This document shows positions 1 to 13,700 of a stretch of DNA of 64,000 nt, in pieces. The DNA comes from Lepidostoma basale (Eukaryota > Arthropoda > Insecta > Trichoptera > Lepidostomatidae), in assembly GCA_022606425.2 (NCBI GenBank), contig JAHDVF020001510.1, positions 124,001 to 188,000 of the forward strand. The letters are read 5' to 3'. The translations under genes and the position numbers were made by a program. The notes under the pieces are model-generated. The model was not told the origin of the DNA, ran no database searches, and saw only the letters and a program-made list of their open reading frames with translations. How positions within the stretch are numbered: position 1 is the stretch's first letter; every line of letters starts with the position of its first letter.

Positions 1-46
1 ATATTAGTGAAAGTACGTTCAGAAGACAAATACTCTTAACTTGTCA
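1..46 (+). mobile_element. LINE-J 3' fragment
   Basis: The first 46 bases match the LINE-J segment also seen near 29931 and 43170 (ATTAGTGAAAGTACGTTCAG). The element is cut by the window edge or truncated. Confidence 0.55.
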
Positions 47-368
47 TAAATTGATTAATAATAAACTAGTTATTTCGATTTTTTTATTGTTTTTGGCAAA
101 TTGTATGTTATGCTCCTTAACAATTTATAAGAATAAACGTTAAAAATAAGAAATAGATAACTTTTTTCAGCATGGAATGCATAATGGTAATTAACATTAA
201 TTTATATGGGAAAAATTGTTACCGTTAACAAGTATTTCACAAAACGAGTAAGGTTCTGGAATAAATTAATGAATCTCGTAATGAAAGGTTCCACTGTACA
301 GGGGCGTGCCCTTGAGACGATTGATTTTTTAAAAATGGCGCTCTATAATTCATAACAAACAGCGAATA

Positions 369-868
369 AGTATTCTTCTTCTTCTTTGCTAGCCTTCCCT
401 CCACTGCTGGATATAGGCCTCTTCCAATTTCCTCCACTCGTCTCTATCCTGCCCCCTTTGCATCCAAGATATCTAACCCTTTTGACAATATCATCGGTCC
501 GTCTCATCGGTGGCCTTCCGACACTTCACCTATTTGCCCATGGTCTCCAACTGAGTATCCCAGGTGCCCATCTGTTGCCACCCTGTCTAGCCAAGTGTCT
601 AGCCCATTGCCATTTCAATTTTGCCACTCGGTCCATGACAACAGCAACCCTGGTGCGGCGTCTGATTTCTTCATTCCTTATGCGGTCACGCAAGCTCACA
701 CCTAGTATCTGTCTTTCCATGGACCTCTGTGTACACTTGAGCCTGTGGACACTTTTTGCTTTAAGAGTTGTTGTCTCTAGTCCGTATGTCACCATGGGAA
801 GTATACACATGTCATTATGAAATACCGGTTTGTCTCAAAAGAAAGGTCTACGACATGTGTATACTGAC
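369..868 (-). mobile_element. LINE-B 3' fragment with inverted 5' end
   Basis: The minus strand encodes an RTE-like reverse-transcriptase C-terminus ([33 protein letters not shown]). TTC triplets at the left are its GAA tail. At the right, positions about 818-865 are the reverse complement of the expected continuation, compared with the copy at 9205-9260. Confidence 0.8.
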
Positions 869-1007
869 CATGCTTTTATAGTATAAATGTATTATATTAA
901 TGTAACGAACTTAAGCACTGTTTTAGTTAAGGGAAAAGGTGGATGGCCACACTCTTCTATCCAGATATATTTCTGTAGTCTTCTCCATATTCACACATGG
1001 TGTCATG

Positions 1008-1290
1008 TCAATAATAATAATAATAATATGCTAACTTTTAAAGCGCCGTTTTTGTGATGTAATCACCTCAAGGGCGCATTAAGACGTGTTTTAAATCTAA
1101 ATGTGAACACTGCATCTGATTGATATTCGCAATCGATTAGTTTTACGGTTTTTCAGTTTAGATCTGAAGTCTGTCGGATAATTTATGCATCTGAAGTGTG
1201 AATGAAGATTGTTCCAAGCTGATAGACCGGCTACCGCAAACGCTCGATCAATTATAGCACTATACACACCGAAAAGTTGCTGCAACTATT
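1008..1290 (-). mobile_element. LINE-R (CR1/L2-like) 3' fragment
   Basis: The minus frame has DRAFAVAGLSAWNNLHSHFR and DFRSKLK, the C-terminal end typical of CR1/L2-type LINEs. It is followed by a 3' UTR and an (AAT)n run at 1010-1027. Confidence 0.75.
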
Positions 1291-1292
1291 TT

Positions 1293-1526
1293 TTAAAAAT
1301 CATAAGCGTTTAGGTGAAAAACATCGATTGCATTAAAAGATTTGTTATAAGTGTCGCAGATCCGGTACATTGCCGAGCTCTGAGCGTAATTGGTGCGATA
1401 AGCAGGAAGGTGGAATACTTGGCTCGCGGTGTGTCTTGTACGAGACATAGGGGTATTAATGGTCAATTTACTAAGAAGTTCGGAGTTATCAATTCTAAAA
1501 TGTATGATTTTGTGGAGTAGCATCAT
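1293..1526 (-). mobile_element. LINE reverse-transcriptase C-terminal fragment
   Basis: The 77-codon minus frame contains SRTRHTASQVFHLPAYRTNY and AQSSAMYRICDTYN, a LINE Pol ending. Part recurs at 11862-11905 in the opposite orientation. Confidence 0.55.
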
Positions 1527-1604
1527 ATCGTTTAGTGTTCGTCTATCTTCGTTCGTCTATTATCACATTACCAAATTGTTAGATGTAAAAAATTAAGAAC
1601 TTAC

Positions 1605-1725
1605 GTCTTTAAGCAGGTCCACATCATTGGGTAGGTCGCTGTACTGAGCCAGTTTGAGTTCAAACTCTGAAATGACCTGCCCATTCTCCTCCAGCCCGTT
1701 CAAGATGATTTCCACGCATTTCAAT
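1605..1725 (-). CDS. shot: shot exon 19 of window: spectrin repeat
   Basis: The exon reads [20 protein letters not shown] followed by [20 protein letters not shown]. It is separated from exon 18 by an 8.1-kb intron holding the two LRR genes. The acceptor is atttcag and the donor GAC|gtaagt. The reading frame continues off the left edge of the window. Confidence 0.9.
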
Positions 1726-4700
1726 CTGAAATAAATAAAAAACAATGTCACACTGACAAATATGTGGTATTTTCAATATATGCCTATATATGGTGTTCTT
1801 TTACCGACCCTTACATATGGAAGTAAACCATGGAACTGGCAATAGAAGGATGAAAGTAGAATAAATGCTGTAGAAATGAGATCTTTAAAACGAATGTGTG
1901 TAAATCTGTGTATGATAGCTTTTTGTTTCAGGTTGATCGGTATTTTCCGGTTTTTAAGGATGTAACTCATGTTTCCAAAGCTGCCCAGCTTAGTCCTATT
2001 TTTTTTTAAGTAAGACAATATGCTGTTCAAATAATCCTGAATGATATTTTTATTAAAGACATTCTCCAACCACTAGAGCGAGAGTTATCGCAGGATTATC
2101 AGGACGACCTTCGTGGCCGAGAGGCAAGTACTATGAAGGTCCCTGGTTCGATTCCCGGCTATAGCACTGTATTGTCACCCTGTTTTTGGTCTGGTGTAGA
2201 ATTCACGAGACAGTAAAATGGCGATAGATTAGCTACCCATCATATATCATGAGCATCAATGTGAAAGCTATAGTCTTTACATTGATTGAAAAGAATTATA
2301 AACATTACACACTTCAATCAGATTAATAAACTATTGAAATATATCAAAAAGGCTATTTAAAAAAAATGAGTACTGATCGATATCCTTGAGGTACCCCAGA
2401 ATAAAAAGTTAAAAACAAAACTAACTAATTATCACGCTATCTTTCCGAAGGGGTATACTGAAAGAATGGACCGCTACAACGTTATTTCCTGACACATTTC
2501 TCTAGATTCCTCAACATTCATACATCGTTTCGTGAACACGCATCGATTTCTCTTACTCCTCAGGTGGCGACGTTTAATATTTGATTGATTTAAATTGTGC
2601 CATGTTTACCTCTAGGTCTTCATCTATTTTTCGTTCCGTTTGCGTCGTTTACGTATACTTTCTTTATCGTTCTTTCCATGTGTCCAAACCATCTTGATGA
2701 CCCTTTCATTATTTTGATAATAATACTTTCATTCGCACTGCATTCTGTTATTATATTTGCATTAAAAACAATTGAATGATTTAAAAAATATTTATTTAAA
2801 TCTATTGATATCAGAAAACATTAAACATAATAAGCAAAAGTAATACATTTTTCTTGCGCGTCTAACTAAGATGTGAATTAAACGATATCACCTTCTGATT
2901 AGGAGCCAACAGTGTTGTCCTTCGTAAACTGATGATTGAACTATGTTTCGTTGTCAGTAAAGCATCGTAGGATCCATCTAATATTGACAGAAGCCAGGAT
3001 GGAGACGGTAGACTTTCTCCCATTCCTCGAGCTGCCGGGGCGTGAGAGGTTCGGGGTTGCAGCTCTGCTCGCCCGTGACCAGGCAGGACGGACTCTCTCC
3101 ATCGATAAAAGACCGGGCCTCGAACGTGACCGACGAGTAGTCGTCACCCAGACCCGCATTAAATCCGAGCATCTCGTTCAAACACGCACACTTCCAGGGG
3201 TTGCCGTTCAGATACAAGGTGATGATGTTCTGCTGGTCGTGGAAAAAGGTCTCCGGCAAGAGAGTCAGGTTGTTGCAGGAGAGCGAGAGCTCCGAGAGCG
3301 AATACGAGTCCTGCAGGGAGAAGTCCACCCGGCTCAGCTGGTTGCGGTGCAGGTTCAAGGAAAGTAAAGAATTGAGATTGGCTATTATGGCGGCTTGGAA
3401 TAACTCCAGCAGGTTCTTCGACAGATCCAGGATTCTCAAATTGTTGCTCCCGAGGAACGAGTCGTCGCGCAGACTTTTCAAAGAGTTGCCGGACAAAATT
3501 AAGGTGTCTAATTTGACGACTTTGGAGAACACCCCTATTGGCAAACTGCCCAGGAGGTTGTTGGAGAGATCCAGATATTCCAGATTCACGAGGTTGATGA
3601 GCAGCTTGGCGGGTAACCTCTGCAGCCGATTCTTCCCCAATTTCAAGACAATCAAGTTCGGATTGGAGGCAAACAGTTGCATGTTTAGTGAGGTCATGGT
3701 GTTTTCCGACAGGTCGATTCTCTTCAATTTTTTGTTGCTCGAAAAGGTCAACGCGTTGTTGAACGCGTCAAACTTGTTCCTGGACAAGTTGATGTCCAAC
3801 AAGTTCACCAATCGGGACAAAAGGTCGGGTGGAAACGTGGTAGTTTCGAGGGAGTTGGAGGAAAGGTCAAGCGAGACGAGCGTAGCACAATTGTCTAGCA
3901 ATTTGGGAGGTATAGAGCTCAATTTGGCGTAGGAGAGCACCAAGTTAGTGAGCTGATTGTTCCTGGCGAAACTTTGTTGGTCCAAATGCGTGAGCGTACG
4001 AGAAGCGATGAAGGACCTGAGGGTGGGGGACAACTTCAACGACGTCACATTCACTTCCAGATTATACGAAACATCGAGGATACGCAGTTTCTTCAACTCG
4101 GAGAAGACCGGCGTCTGCAAAAACAATTGATTGCGTGATATATCCAAAGCGCGCAACTCTAGTAGCCCTTTGAAAGTGATCAAATCCAGCGAGGAGACGA
4201 TGTTGGAGGAGAGATTGAGGCTTATCAGTTTCCCGAGAGGCTGGAACGACGATTCTTTGAGATCCATGAGATTGTTCCTGGACATGTCCAGGTGCTCAGC
4301 AAGCCTGAATCTGTTGAAGACCACCGGATTGAACGTGATGATGTTCGCGTCGCTGAGCTTAATGGACGAGATCTCGTTCGCGTTGGGTACTTCCCCGAGG
4401 GAGCCGGCGTCAAGCAGGGAGTTGAACCTGACTCCCATGTCCCTGCAGTCCAGGGTGCCGGGGCGCCAGAGCTCCGCCTGGCAATGCAGGTGGGCGCTGC
4501 CCGCAGCAGCCTGCAGCAGGACCGCGAGGGAGAGCGTCCAGTACATCTTGGGCGGGGAAAGAGGGAGGTGAACGACGGCGAGAGAATCTTCCGGTCAGAA
4601 GTCCATTTCGGGCCCGCGGGCCTGCCCATACTGGCGGTAGATATCGGACGTCGCAGATATCCGACTGCCGGACAGTCGCAATACTCGATTCCATAAGAGG

Positions 4701-7700
4701 CTCGTCTTCACTCAACTAGCTACCTACTTTATTTATTATTCCGACATCATACATGAGCACCTCTCAGCAATCGATTCGTTTAGTCATGTCATGTTTTCTT
4801 TGGCAACCCTTCGGTTGGAGTCGGGCACCTTATCGACAAAAGAAATCATGTAATAAATATCGCCGAGTATATATTTTAAATTAACTAACTAACTCTTCTT
4901 CTTTCCCTTTGCTATTTCCCATCATCTGGGGTCGGCCCTCCTCGTACGAAAACGCCAAACTTTCCTATGTTCCTAAACACTGTCAGGTTCTCGCGTTGGT
5001 GCTTCTTTTCCATGTTGGCCCACCATGTTGACATTGGGCGACCTCTTCTTCTTGGTTCTGTGGGAATGCTGAGGGCTTTTTGGACAATGTGCTCGCTGTA
5101 TCTTCGCATCACATGACCGTACCACCGGAGTCGAGATTCTCTTAATTTTTCCGTTATTAGGGCAACCTTAAAGCTACCCCTCACGTATTCGTTCCTTACG
5201 TGGTCCAGCCTTGTGACGCCTCCAATCCATCTCAACATTTTCATCTCGGCAGCGTGGACTCGACTTTCGTGGACTTTTTTTGTTGGTCCAGCACTTGAGG
5301 TGAGCTATTCACGAAAACGGCGCTATACAAATTAGCCTAATTATTATTATTATTATCTGCTCCATATAGCATGGCGGGCCTCACTGCAGTCTTGTAGACT
5401 CTGCCCTTGGTCCTGATTGGAATTTTAACTAACTAACTAACTGATATATTGTAGTCGATTTCTCCAACTTCTTATGTGGCCGACATTTAATATTTGATTC
5501 ATTTGATCGTGACACGTTTTCCTCGGTCTACCTCTAATTTTTGTTCCGTATACATCCTTAACACATACATTCTTTACCATTCTTTCTTCATTCATTCTTT
5601 CCATGTGTCCAAACCTAATAACCTTTCATTATTTTGTTCGTAACATTTTTCTAACTTTGACCAATAAAAATAATCAATTAAAAAAACTTAATTAAACCCT
5701 GCGAGGTCGAAGATGTCGTCAGATGGGATCAACGTGTAGAAAGAATGAGCTCAAATAGAATACCTACATAGCTCTCCATGGAACGCCAAACGGACAACGC
5801 CGACCAGAAAGAGCCCCGAAACGGTGGAGAGAAAGCTGGAGTTCAGCGTCTCAAGAGGACCCGCCTGAAATAACAGACTCAAGAGTCTACCAAAAGGGAA
5901 GACGAAGAAGAAGAATTAAACCCGGGAGTATTATATCACATTATCATGAGGGATCGCGAATAATTTTCTGTACGGAATAAATTAATGCAGTCTCCACTCT
6001 TAAGCGGTCCTCTGACCCGTGATACGATAAGGACAACTCAATATCAACCAAATAATGTCAAATGCTGACTAAAAATACATCCAGTGGGTGCAAAGGAACT
6101 ATCCACAGTCGTGATTCCATTATTTCCAATTTGAGAAGAAAATAGATCATTATTAAACCCAAAAGTCTCCTGATCCCGAGCCAAGCTTTCTGTTCCCTAG
6201 ACCAGCACCCGATAATTTCTTCTTCTTCGGTAGTTTCAATCTTTTCTGGTTCTTGGGATGCCACTTGGGCCTTTAATGTGGTGGTTTCCCGTAGCTTTCC
6301 ACGTTTGTCTACAGCAGGTTATTTAAATCCATGTACCGTATAAAACTTATCTTTAAGTTATTGATTCACATGGAAAAACAAAGACATGGCCATTAAGAGT
6401 AAGATGAGAATCTATAAAGCATGCGTAAGACCAATAATAACATATGGCGTCGAAGCAAGGGCAGACACAGTAAGGACCAAACAAGACACTGAGGACGATA
6501 GCAGGCAAGACACTGAGGGATCGCGTGAGGAACACCAGAATAAGAGAGATATGTGAGGTTGAGGATATTATAAGATGGAGCAGACAGCGAAAAAGGGACT
6601 GGTACGGTCATGTTCAAAGAATGGACTCCACCAGACTCCCCTATATTGCATTGCATAATAAACCTCATGGGACTCGTCCTCGTGGAAGACCTCTTAAAAG
6701 ATCGAAGGACAGCTGGGAATCTACCTCACAGGAGGAGCAACTCTCTGGAGAACATACCACATAGGTCTACATTCTTAAATAAATAGCAACAAAATACCGA
6801 TACACTAAGATGAATATGCAGATGACATCAAAACTGGACTTATTTCAAGTTATTCCACAATTAGATTGACTCTCCGCAGATATGAGGATATTTCTTAAGC
6901 GCCCTTTCCCACACTTCCGCATCTTTCCTGGAGAGCTGGCTTCCGGTGCATGAACGGCTGGATCCTACTAGACAGGTCGGGGCCCTTCCATCGACGAAGG
7001 AGTCAGGATCGAATGGGACACGTCCATCAGGCGTCACGAATGCCAGATCGTCAAGATCGCGATTCAAGCAGCCACATATCCAAGGGTTCCCGGCGAGGAA
7101 GACCGTTTTATGTACCTCAAGACGATCGAAGAATGACGACGGAAGTACTGTCAGATTATTGCATGATAAAGACAGCTGATTCAGAGAAGAATCGCGTAAA
7201 AGATACGTATCAACGGAAGTCAAATGGTTCCGATGCAAATTCAAAGTCAGCAAACTATTTAGATTCAAAATTATTTGGGAATCGAATCTGGCAAGCAGAT
7301 TTCTTGATAAGTCCAATATCCTGAGCTTAGTGTAACTGAATGCGTTAACTCGTAGGGATTTCAACGCGTTGCCCGATAACGATAACCAGTCTAAACTCAC
7401 TAGTCCATAAAACTCATTATCTAATGACTCAATTACATTGTTGGACAAGTCCAGATATTCCAGGCTTTTGAGACCGCCCAACACCTCTGGATGGAGTTTT
7501 TTCAGTCGATTGTTGGACAATATTAAAACGACTAGATTCACATTGTTTGCAAGCAGTCTAGGCGTCACCGAGGACACCATGTTATGAGACAAATCGAGAT
7601 ATACAAGTTCCTTGTTTTTTGAAAATATCACAGGGTTGTTCAAAGACATCAGAATATTCCTCGAGAGGTTAATCGTTTTCAAACTTGTGAGACGTGTAAA

Positions 7701-10700
7701 CAAATCATGAGGAAGTCCAGGCGTGCCAATGCTGTTGGACGACAAGTCCAGAGAGACGAGATATGGACATTTGTCAAGCATTTTTGAAGGTACGGAATTC
7801 AAATTGGCGATGGACAAGTCCAGATTGGTCAATTGATTGACTTCTGAGAAGCTGTCTCGGTTCAGCAACACGATCGTATCGGAAGCTATCAGAGATTTCA
7901 GTGTGGGCGGCAGTTTCAAATCGGTTATATCCACAAGTATGTTGTTGGTCACGTCCAAGATGCGAAGCTTCGGCAGGTTTAAGAGCTGCTGCACTTCTTT
8001 ATTGATCTGCAGACTGTTGTGTGAGAGATCTAGTTCTCTTAATTCCACGAGGCCCTGGAAGACGTCGGGGCCGATTGAGGACATTGAGTTCCCAGACAGA
8101 TTGAGGTTCCGAAGATTCGAGAGAAGCGAGAACGGGGAGTCGGTCAAGTCCCACAGCAAATTCTTGGAGAGGTCCAGTTCACGGATGGTCTCCGCGTCGG
8201 TAAATGCGAAACCGGAAAGCGTCACTATATTGGCGTCGTGAAGACTTAGCGAATTCACATTTTTTCTTCCATTTTCATCCATTTCTTCTAAAGGTTCCCA
8301 CAAATTGTTAAACTGTACTCCAAGAGGCGAACACTCCATTGTTCCTATTTGTTTCGTCTCCAGATAACATACGATTTTGGCTTCGACGCAGAATCGAACA
8401 AACAATAACAAAAAAACAAAAAATACACTAGACAACATATTAAAATATAATGAATTCACGTATTTTATATACACGATTCGTAGTTTCGGTACAACCGATG
8501 ATAAGGTTCAAACTAAATACAAAACTGAACGAGTGAAGTAAAAAAATATCTGATAAGAAACCGCAATATTCCTGGACTATATCAAAGATCGATGTGGTTA
8601 GTAATATCAATAGTCAAACATTTGCAAAACATATCCATCAAAGTTATACAATAATCAAGCAAAGAGCAAGACCCATGGGTCGATCCAAGAACTCGACGAT
8701 ACAATGTTGAATTCTTCAGTCGGAGATTGGTTGGCAGCAAAGCTCTGCATCTCCATGGAGGAGGTATAGTCCATATCGTGGCATCTTTTTCTTTACTAGC
8801 CTTCTTCCCTCCACTGCTGGATGTAGACCTCTTCCAATTTCCTCCACTCGTCTCTATCCTGCCCCCTTCGTATCCAAGATTTTCCAACCCTTTTGACAAT
8901 ATCATCGGTCCATCTCATCGGTGGCCTTCCGACACTTCGCCTATTTGCCCATGGTCTCCAACTGAGTATCCTGGGTGCCCATCTGTTGCCACCCTGTCTA
9001 GCCAAGTGTCCAGCCCATTGCCATTTCAATTTTACCACTCGGTCCATGACTTCAGCAACCCTGGTGCGGCGTCTAATTTCTTCATTCCTTATGCGGTTAC
9101 GCAAGCTCACACCAAGTATCTGTCTTTCCATGGACCTCTGTGTACACTTCAGCCTGTGGACACTTTTTGCTGTAAGAGTTGTCGTCTCTAGTCCGTATGT
9201 CATCATGGGCAGTATACACACGTCGTAGACCTTCCTTTTGAGACAAACCGGTATTTCATCATTTTCAAAGGCATGTCTCAGTTTACCAAAGGCGGCTCAA
9301 CCCAGTCCAACTCTTCGAGGTAGCTCTGCAGTTTAATTCTCTTTTCCGAGTCTGATTTTATGACCGAGATACACATAGATATCGTGGCATATTTGCTTTA
9401 AAAACACTCAGCAATGACGCCCTCTGCCAATCGATCCCTCAATCAATGCGAACAGTATATTCGTATTCTATATGCCTCTCCAATATGGTGCCTGGTTTCT
9501 TCGATCCTGCTGAGAGAACCTAATCAATTGTGATGTGACCTCCCCAGAAAATTGTTTTGATTTGTCGATCTTTGGATAGGTCCACATCTCGAAGGAAGCC
9601 TATGCACCGTGTCAACCGAACATCAAAATACTCCTCACTATTTAAATGAATTGCTAGCAGAGCTTTTGAGGTCCACGGTCCATGCTGGATTATGGATGAG
9701 TATATGCAGCAAAACAAATAATATCTTTGAATGCAGAAGAAAGCAAAAAGTGTTGCTGGTAAAGCAAATTTCGGGTCATATCTTTAGAGTTCCTGGTCTA
9801 GTGTATTGTGTAATTGAAAAATATAAATATTCACTCACCTATCGACATATAATTTGGAAGTGGACCACATGCTCTCCCATTTTCCCATCACCTTGTCCAA
9901 GACCTTCTTCATCGCCGGTGTCTTGAGGGCTATACCTGAAAATAACAATATTTTTTCAGAAAATGATAACCAAACAACCGTTAAGTATTTGTCTTCAAGA
10001 GATGATAGATTGCCGCAATTGAATTAAGAACCGTGGGGATATGTGATAGTTAGAAAGTTTCAATCCTGGGATTAGTTTGCAGCAATTTCTTCTATTATTC
10101 TCTTCCATTCTTCCCTGTCATGTGCGGCTCTTTTGAAATCTGCATATGATGAGCAGCGCACGTCCACCAACAGGTCCTCCAGATACTCTCGGGGCGGGCG
10201 TCCCCTAGAGTTTGTCCCCTCGGTCATACCCTCCATTATGGCACGCAAGAGACCTTCTTGACGTATTACATGGCCGATCCATCTTGCACGCCTTTCGGAC
10301 AAGGTCCTGAGCAGGTGCCTTCCTCCTTCGATTCTTTGAAAAACCTCCTCATTCGTGATGTGGTCTCTCCAGGAAATTCCTAATAGTCTTCTATAGGACC
10401 ACATCTCAAAAGCCTCTAGTCTCCGTTTATCTCTTTCGGATAGGCATCGTGTCTCGCAGCCGTACATCAAGATACTCCATACATAGGTCTTGATGAGGAG
10501 TATTCTCAGTTTTAAGTCTATATTATTTGATTTTATTATTTTCGACCTTTTATTAAATGCAAGCCTAGCCTGATGTATACGGCTGTCGACCTCGCTCTTA
10601 GACCGACCGTCCCATGTTATTTTGCTCCCGAGGTGGACAAACTCCTTGGTGTTCTTTAGTGGGACTCCTGACATCACTACTCTCATCTGATGTTGCGTTC

Positions 10701-13700
10701 GGCCTACAGTCAGCAGCTTTGTTTTGTCTTTATTTACCTTCATGTTGTAGTTATTTTGAAGAATGCTTTGCAAAGTTGTTAAGGCCTCTTGCAGTTCTTC
10801 TTCACTTTCAGCAACCGTAGCAATATCGTCAGCAAACCTTATCATGTCCATGTACAAGCCAAAAGGACGCGAAGATCGCAGGGGAGCTCAAGTGCGTTCC
10901 GAACGACGATCGACGGAGAAGGGATGATTTTTGTAAAAATGTCCGCAGAGTTAGTAATGATGGAAATTGTCTCACCCCTGAAGGTCTCCTGCATGTCGTC
11001 GATCTCGGGCGCGAGGTCGCGCGCGTCTCTCTCCCAGTCCTTGTGGTCGAGCACGAGGCGCTCGAGGGAGCCGAGGTCGCGCGGCACGGGGGCGGCCACG
11101 CGCTCGTGCAGGGCGCGCTCCAGCACGTCCAGCCGTCCTCCCGCCCTGGCTGACTGCTCGCTGAAGATACGGGCGGCGTTCTTGGACTCCTCTGAGGGCA
11201 AAGATACAACATTATTATCACGAATAACCATCAGAGTAATGATGAGCATCCAAATCGGGTGTAGGTCTAGGGGATAGAACGCTTGGCTCCTGATCCAGGG
11301 GACATGGGTTCAAGCCTGGACACGACCAGATTCCTTCTTCATAATAATGAGCTATTTTCTGCTCAGATTGAATATTGTAAAATAAATTCTAATATCATTG
11401 ATGTAAATCCTTGATATTAGTATTAAAAAAAAAATACCAACTTTTAAAATATTAACAAATCAAATCTTTTATCTGTTTTGAGTTAGTAACAGTGTAAAAC
11501 AGCGCCTCCCTCAGACCAATTACACTATCACAAAATACGTTGATTACCGAGGTGAAACGGTTTAGCGAAGATATTGCTCTGCCTACCGACATAACCATTG
11601 GCATGTTTGTTCTGCAACGTGGGAGATAGAACATTATGTGGTTCATTTGTAGAAGATAATTATCAGGGACGAACAGGCCTACATAATTCAAGATTTCTGA
11701 GTTGTGTATACAACCGCCTATCAGTGGAAATAAGTGAATGAATGTCTCGTCTTCTCCCGTGACTAGTAGCCTAGTTTCCCTAGCAAGAAAATGATACGAC
11801 CTCCGATAGGTGGGGAACAAGAAGAAGAAAATATACATTATACCTTCCTGTTTATCGCACTAACTACGCTCAGAGCGCGGCAATGTATCGGATTTGCGAC
11901 AGCTACAATACATCACATGAGAGTAAGAGGGTTCCAACTAACAAAATTTCACATTTGGCTTTTTTTCGTGAAAAGGGTTCTTACTAACCTTATCTATACG
12001 TACAATTAAAAAATACATGTAATAGTATCGTCATTTTGATGTTACGAAAAGAATCAAGTTCCATCTGATCATTCAAATCACACGATTCACTGAAGAAGGA
12101 TTCATTTACACATAGAACTCTATTATTCCAACTGTCGCCAGAAAATTTACACGCTTCTCGGTAAAAGAGTTTCATCTGCTTCAGATGGAACCCTTTTATT
12201 CCAAGATACACACCCGAAACCAACAAAACTTTGACTTCATTTTTCTCAACTTTTTACTTTTGACAGTTGGAACCTTCTTACTCTCAGGCGACGAATAAGC
12301 GAAATTTCAGAAAAATGATCGGAGCAACCTTTCGGCGTAAATTAAACCATAATGTTACAATGCATTTTAATATATTTTTTTTATTTCCACTATTGTTATT
12401 ATTTTTAACTCTAAAATATTTTGTTTAACCCAATTTATCTCAGTTAAACTTCAATATCGTTTCATACTGTCGTTTGTTCAGTATTATATTAATTTATATT
12501 TCTGTTAGCATGTAATTGGCCTTAAATTATTTTTTTATAATGCATGTTATATGGTTAAACATATGGTTTGGAAACAATGTCCCTGACCATAAATACTATC
12601 CACAAATTGAAATGCGCGCAACGATCCAAGGAGCGGCAAATGTTGGGCATAAGTCTGAGTGATAGAATTACAAATACAGAAATCAGACGCCGAACAAAAG
12701 TCGCCAATATCATGGATCGGATCGCAAAATTGAAGTGGCAATGGGCAGGACACGTAGCCAGACAGCCAAGTTCAAGATGGACTCCCAAAGTCTTAAAGTG
12801 GAGGCCATGGGATAACAAAAGGGGTGTCGGTCGACCACAGAAGAGATGGGCCGACGTTATTGTTGTGGTCGCCGGGAAAAAATGTGTTGAGGCGGCACAG
12901 AACAGAGAAAAATGGAGACAGATGGAAGAGGCCTACATCCAGCAGTGGAGGGAAAGCTAGGAAGAAGAAGAAGAAGAAGAATGCATGTTATTGATATCGC
13001 CGTATGTTATCTTTAATTAATAAATGTATATTACCATTGCTGTTACTTGTAGTTTGCGTAGAGAAAAACACTTTTTTAATTTTTTTCATTTTTCATAAAC
13101 AATTTTTTACACACAATTTAGGCTCATAGACACTTTGTAGACTTCATAGACAACAAAAATAATCAAAAACTCCATTTTAAAAATAGCTCTAACCAGAAAT
13201 CAGCATATACAGATGTTTTCAACTAAATATAAAAGCGAAATAGGGTGTATCAGGTTAATACTATCAAATTTTTTAAATAATAATAAATACGTGTATTGAT
13301 TTTTAAAGTCTAATTATATAACTAACTAAACATCACGCCGTTTCGCTAGAGGCGTAGGCAGAGAGAATTGACCTCCAAATTGCTCTGTCCTGACATACCT
13401 CTATAGCTACATTTATACTTGCACGCTCGTCTATATTTCCGACTTCGAATGTGACCGCCTTTTAGTATTTGAATAGTTTAGCCATGCCATGCTTTCTTTG
13501 GTCGTTCACGGCTTTTATTTCCACTCACACTGTTTGTATACAACATTTTAACCATCATTTTCCCGTCCATTCGTTCCATATGTCCAAACCATCTCAGGAA
13601 TTTTTAATTAATTTTATTTATGATGCATCACCTGCCCTACATTTCTTTCTTTTTTCGTCGTTCGGTGTTCTATCATATTTCGTTTTTTTAGTGATCTCAT

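Noticed and set aside
2936..4696. Plus-strand frames of 134-243 codons opposite LRR1
   Set aside because: They are antisense shadows of a GC-rich coding sequence with leucine repeats.
8463..8471. TATATAAAA as TATA box of LRR2
   Set aside because: It is only about 25 bp before the ATG, leaving almost no 5' UTR; in AT-rich DNA such matches are frequent.
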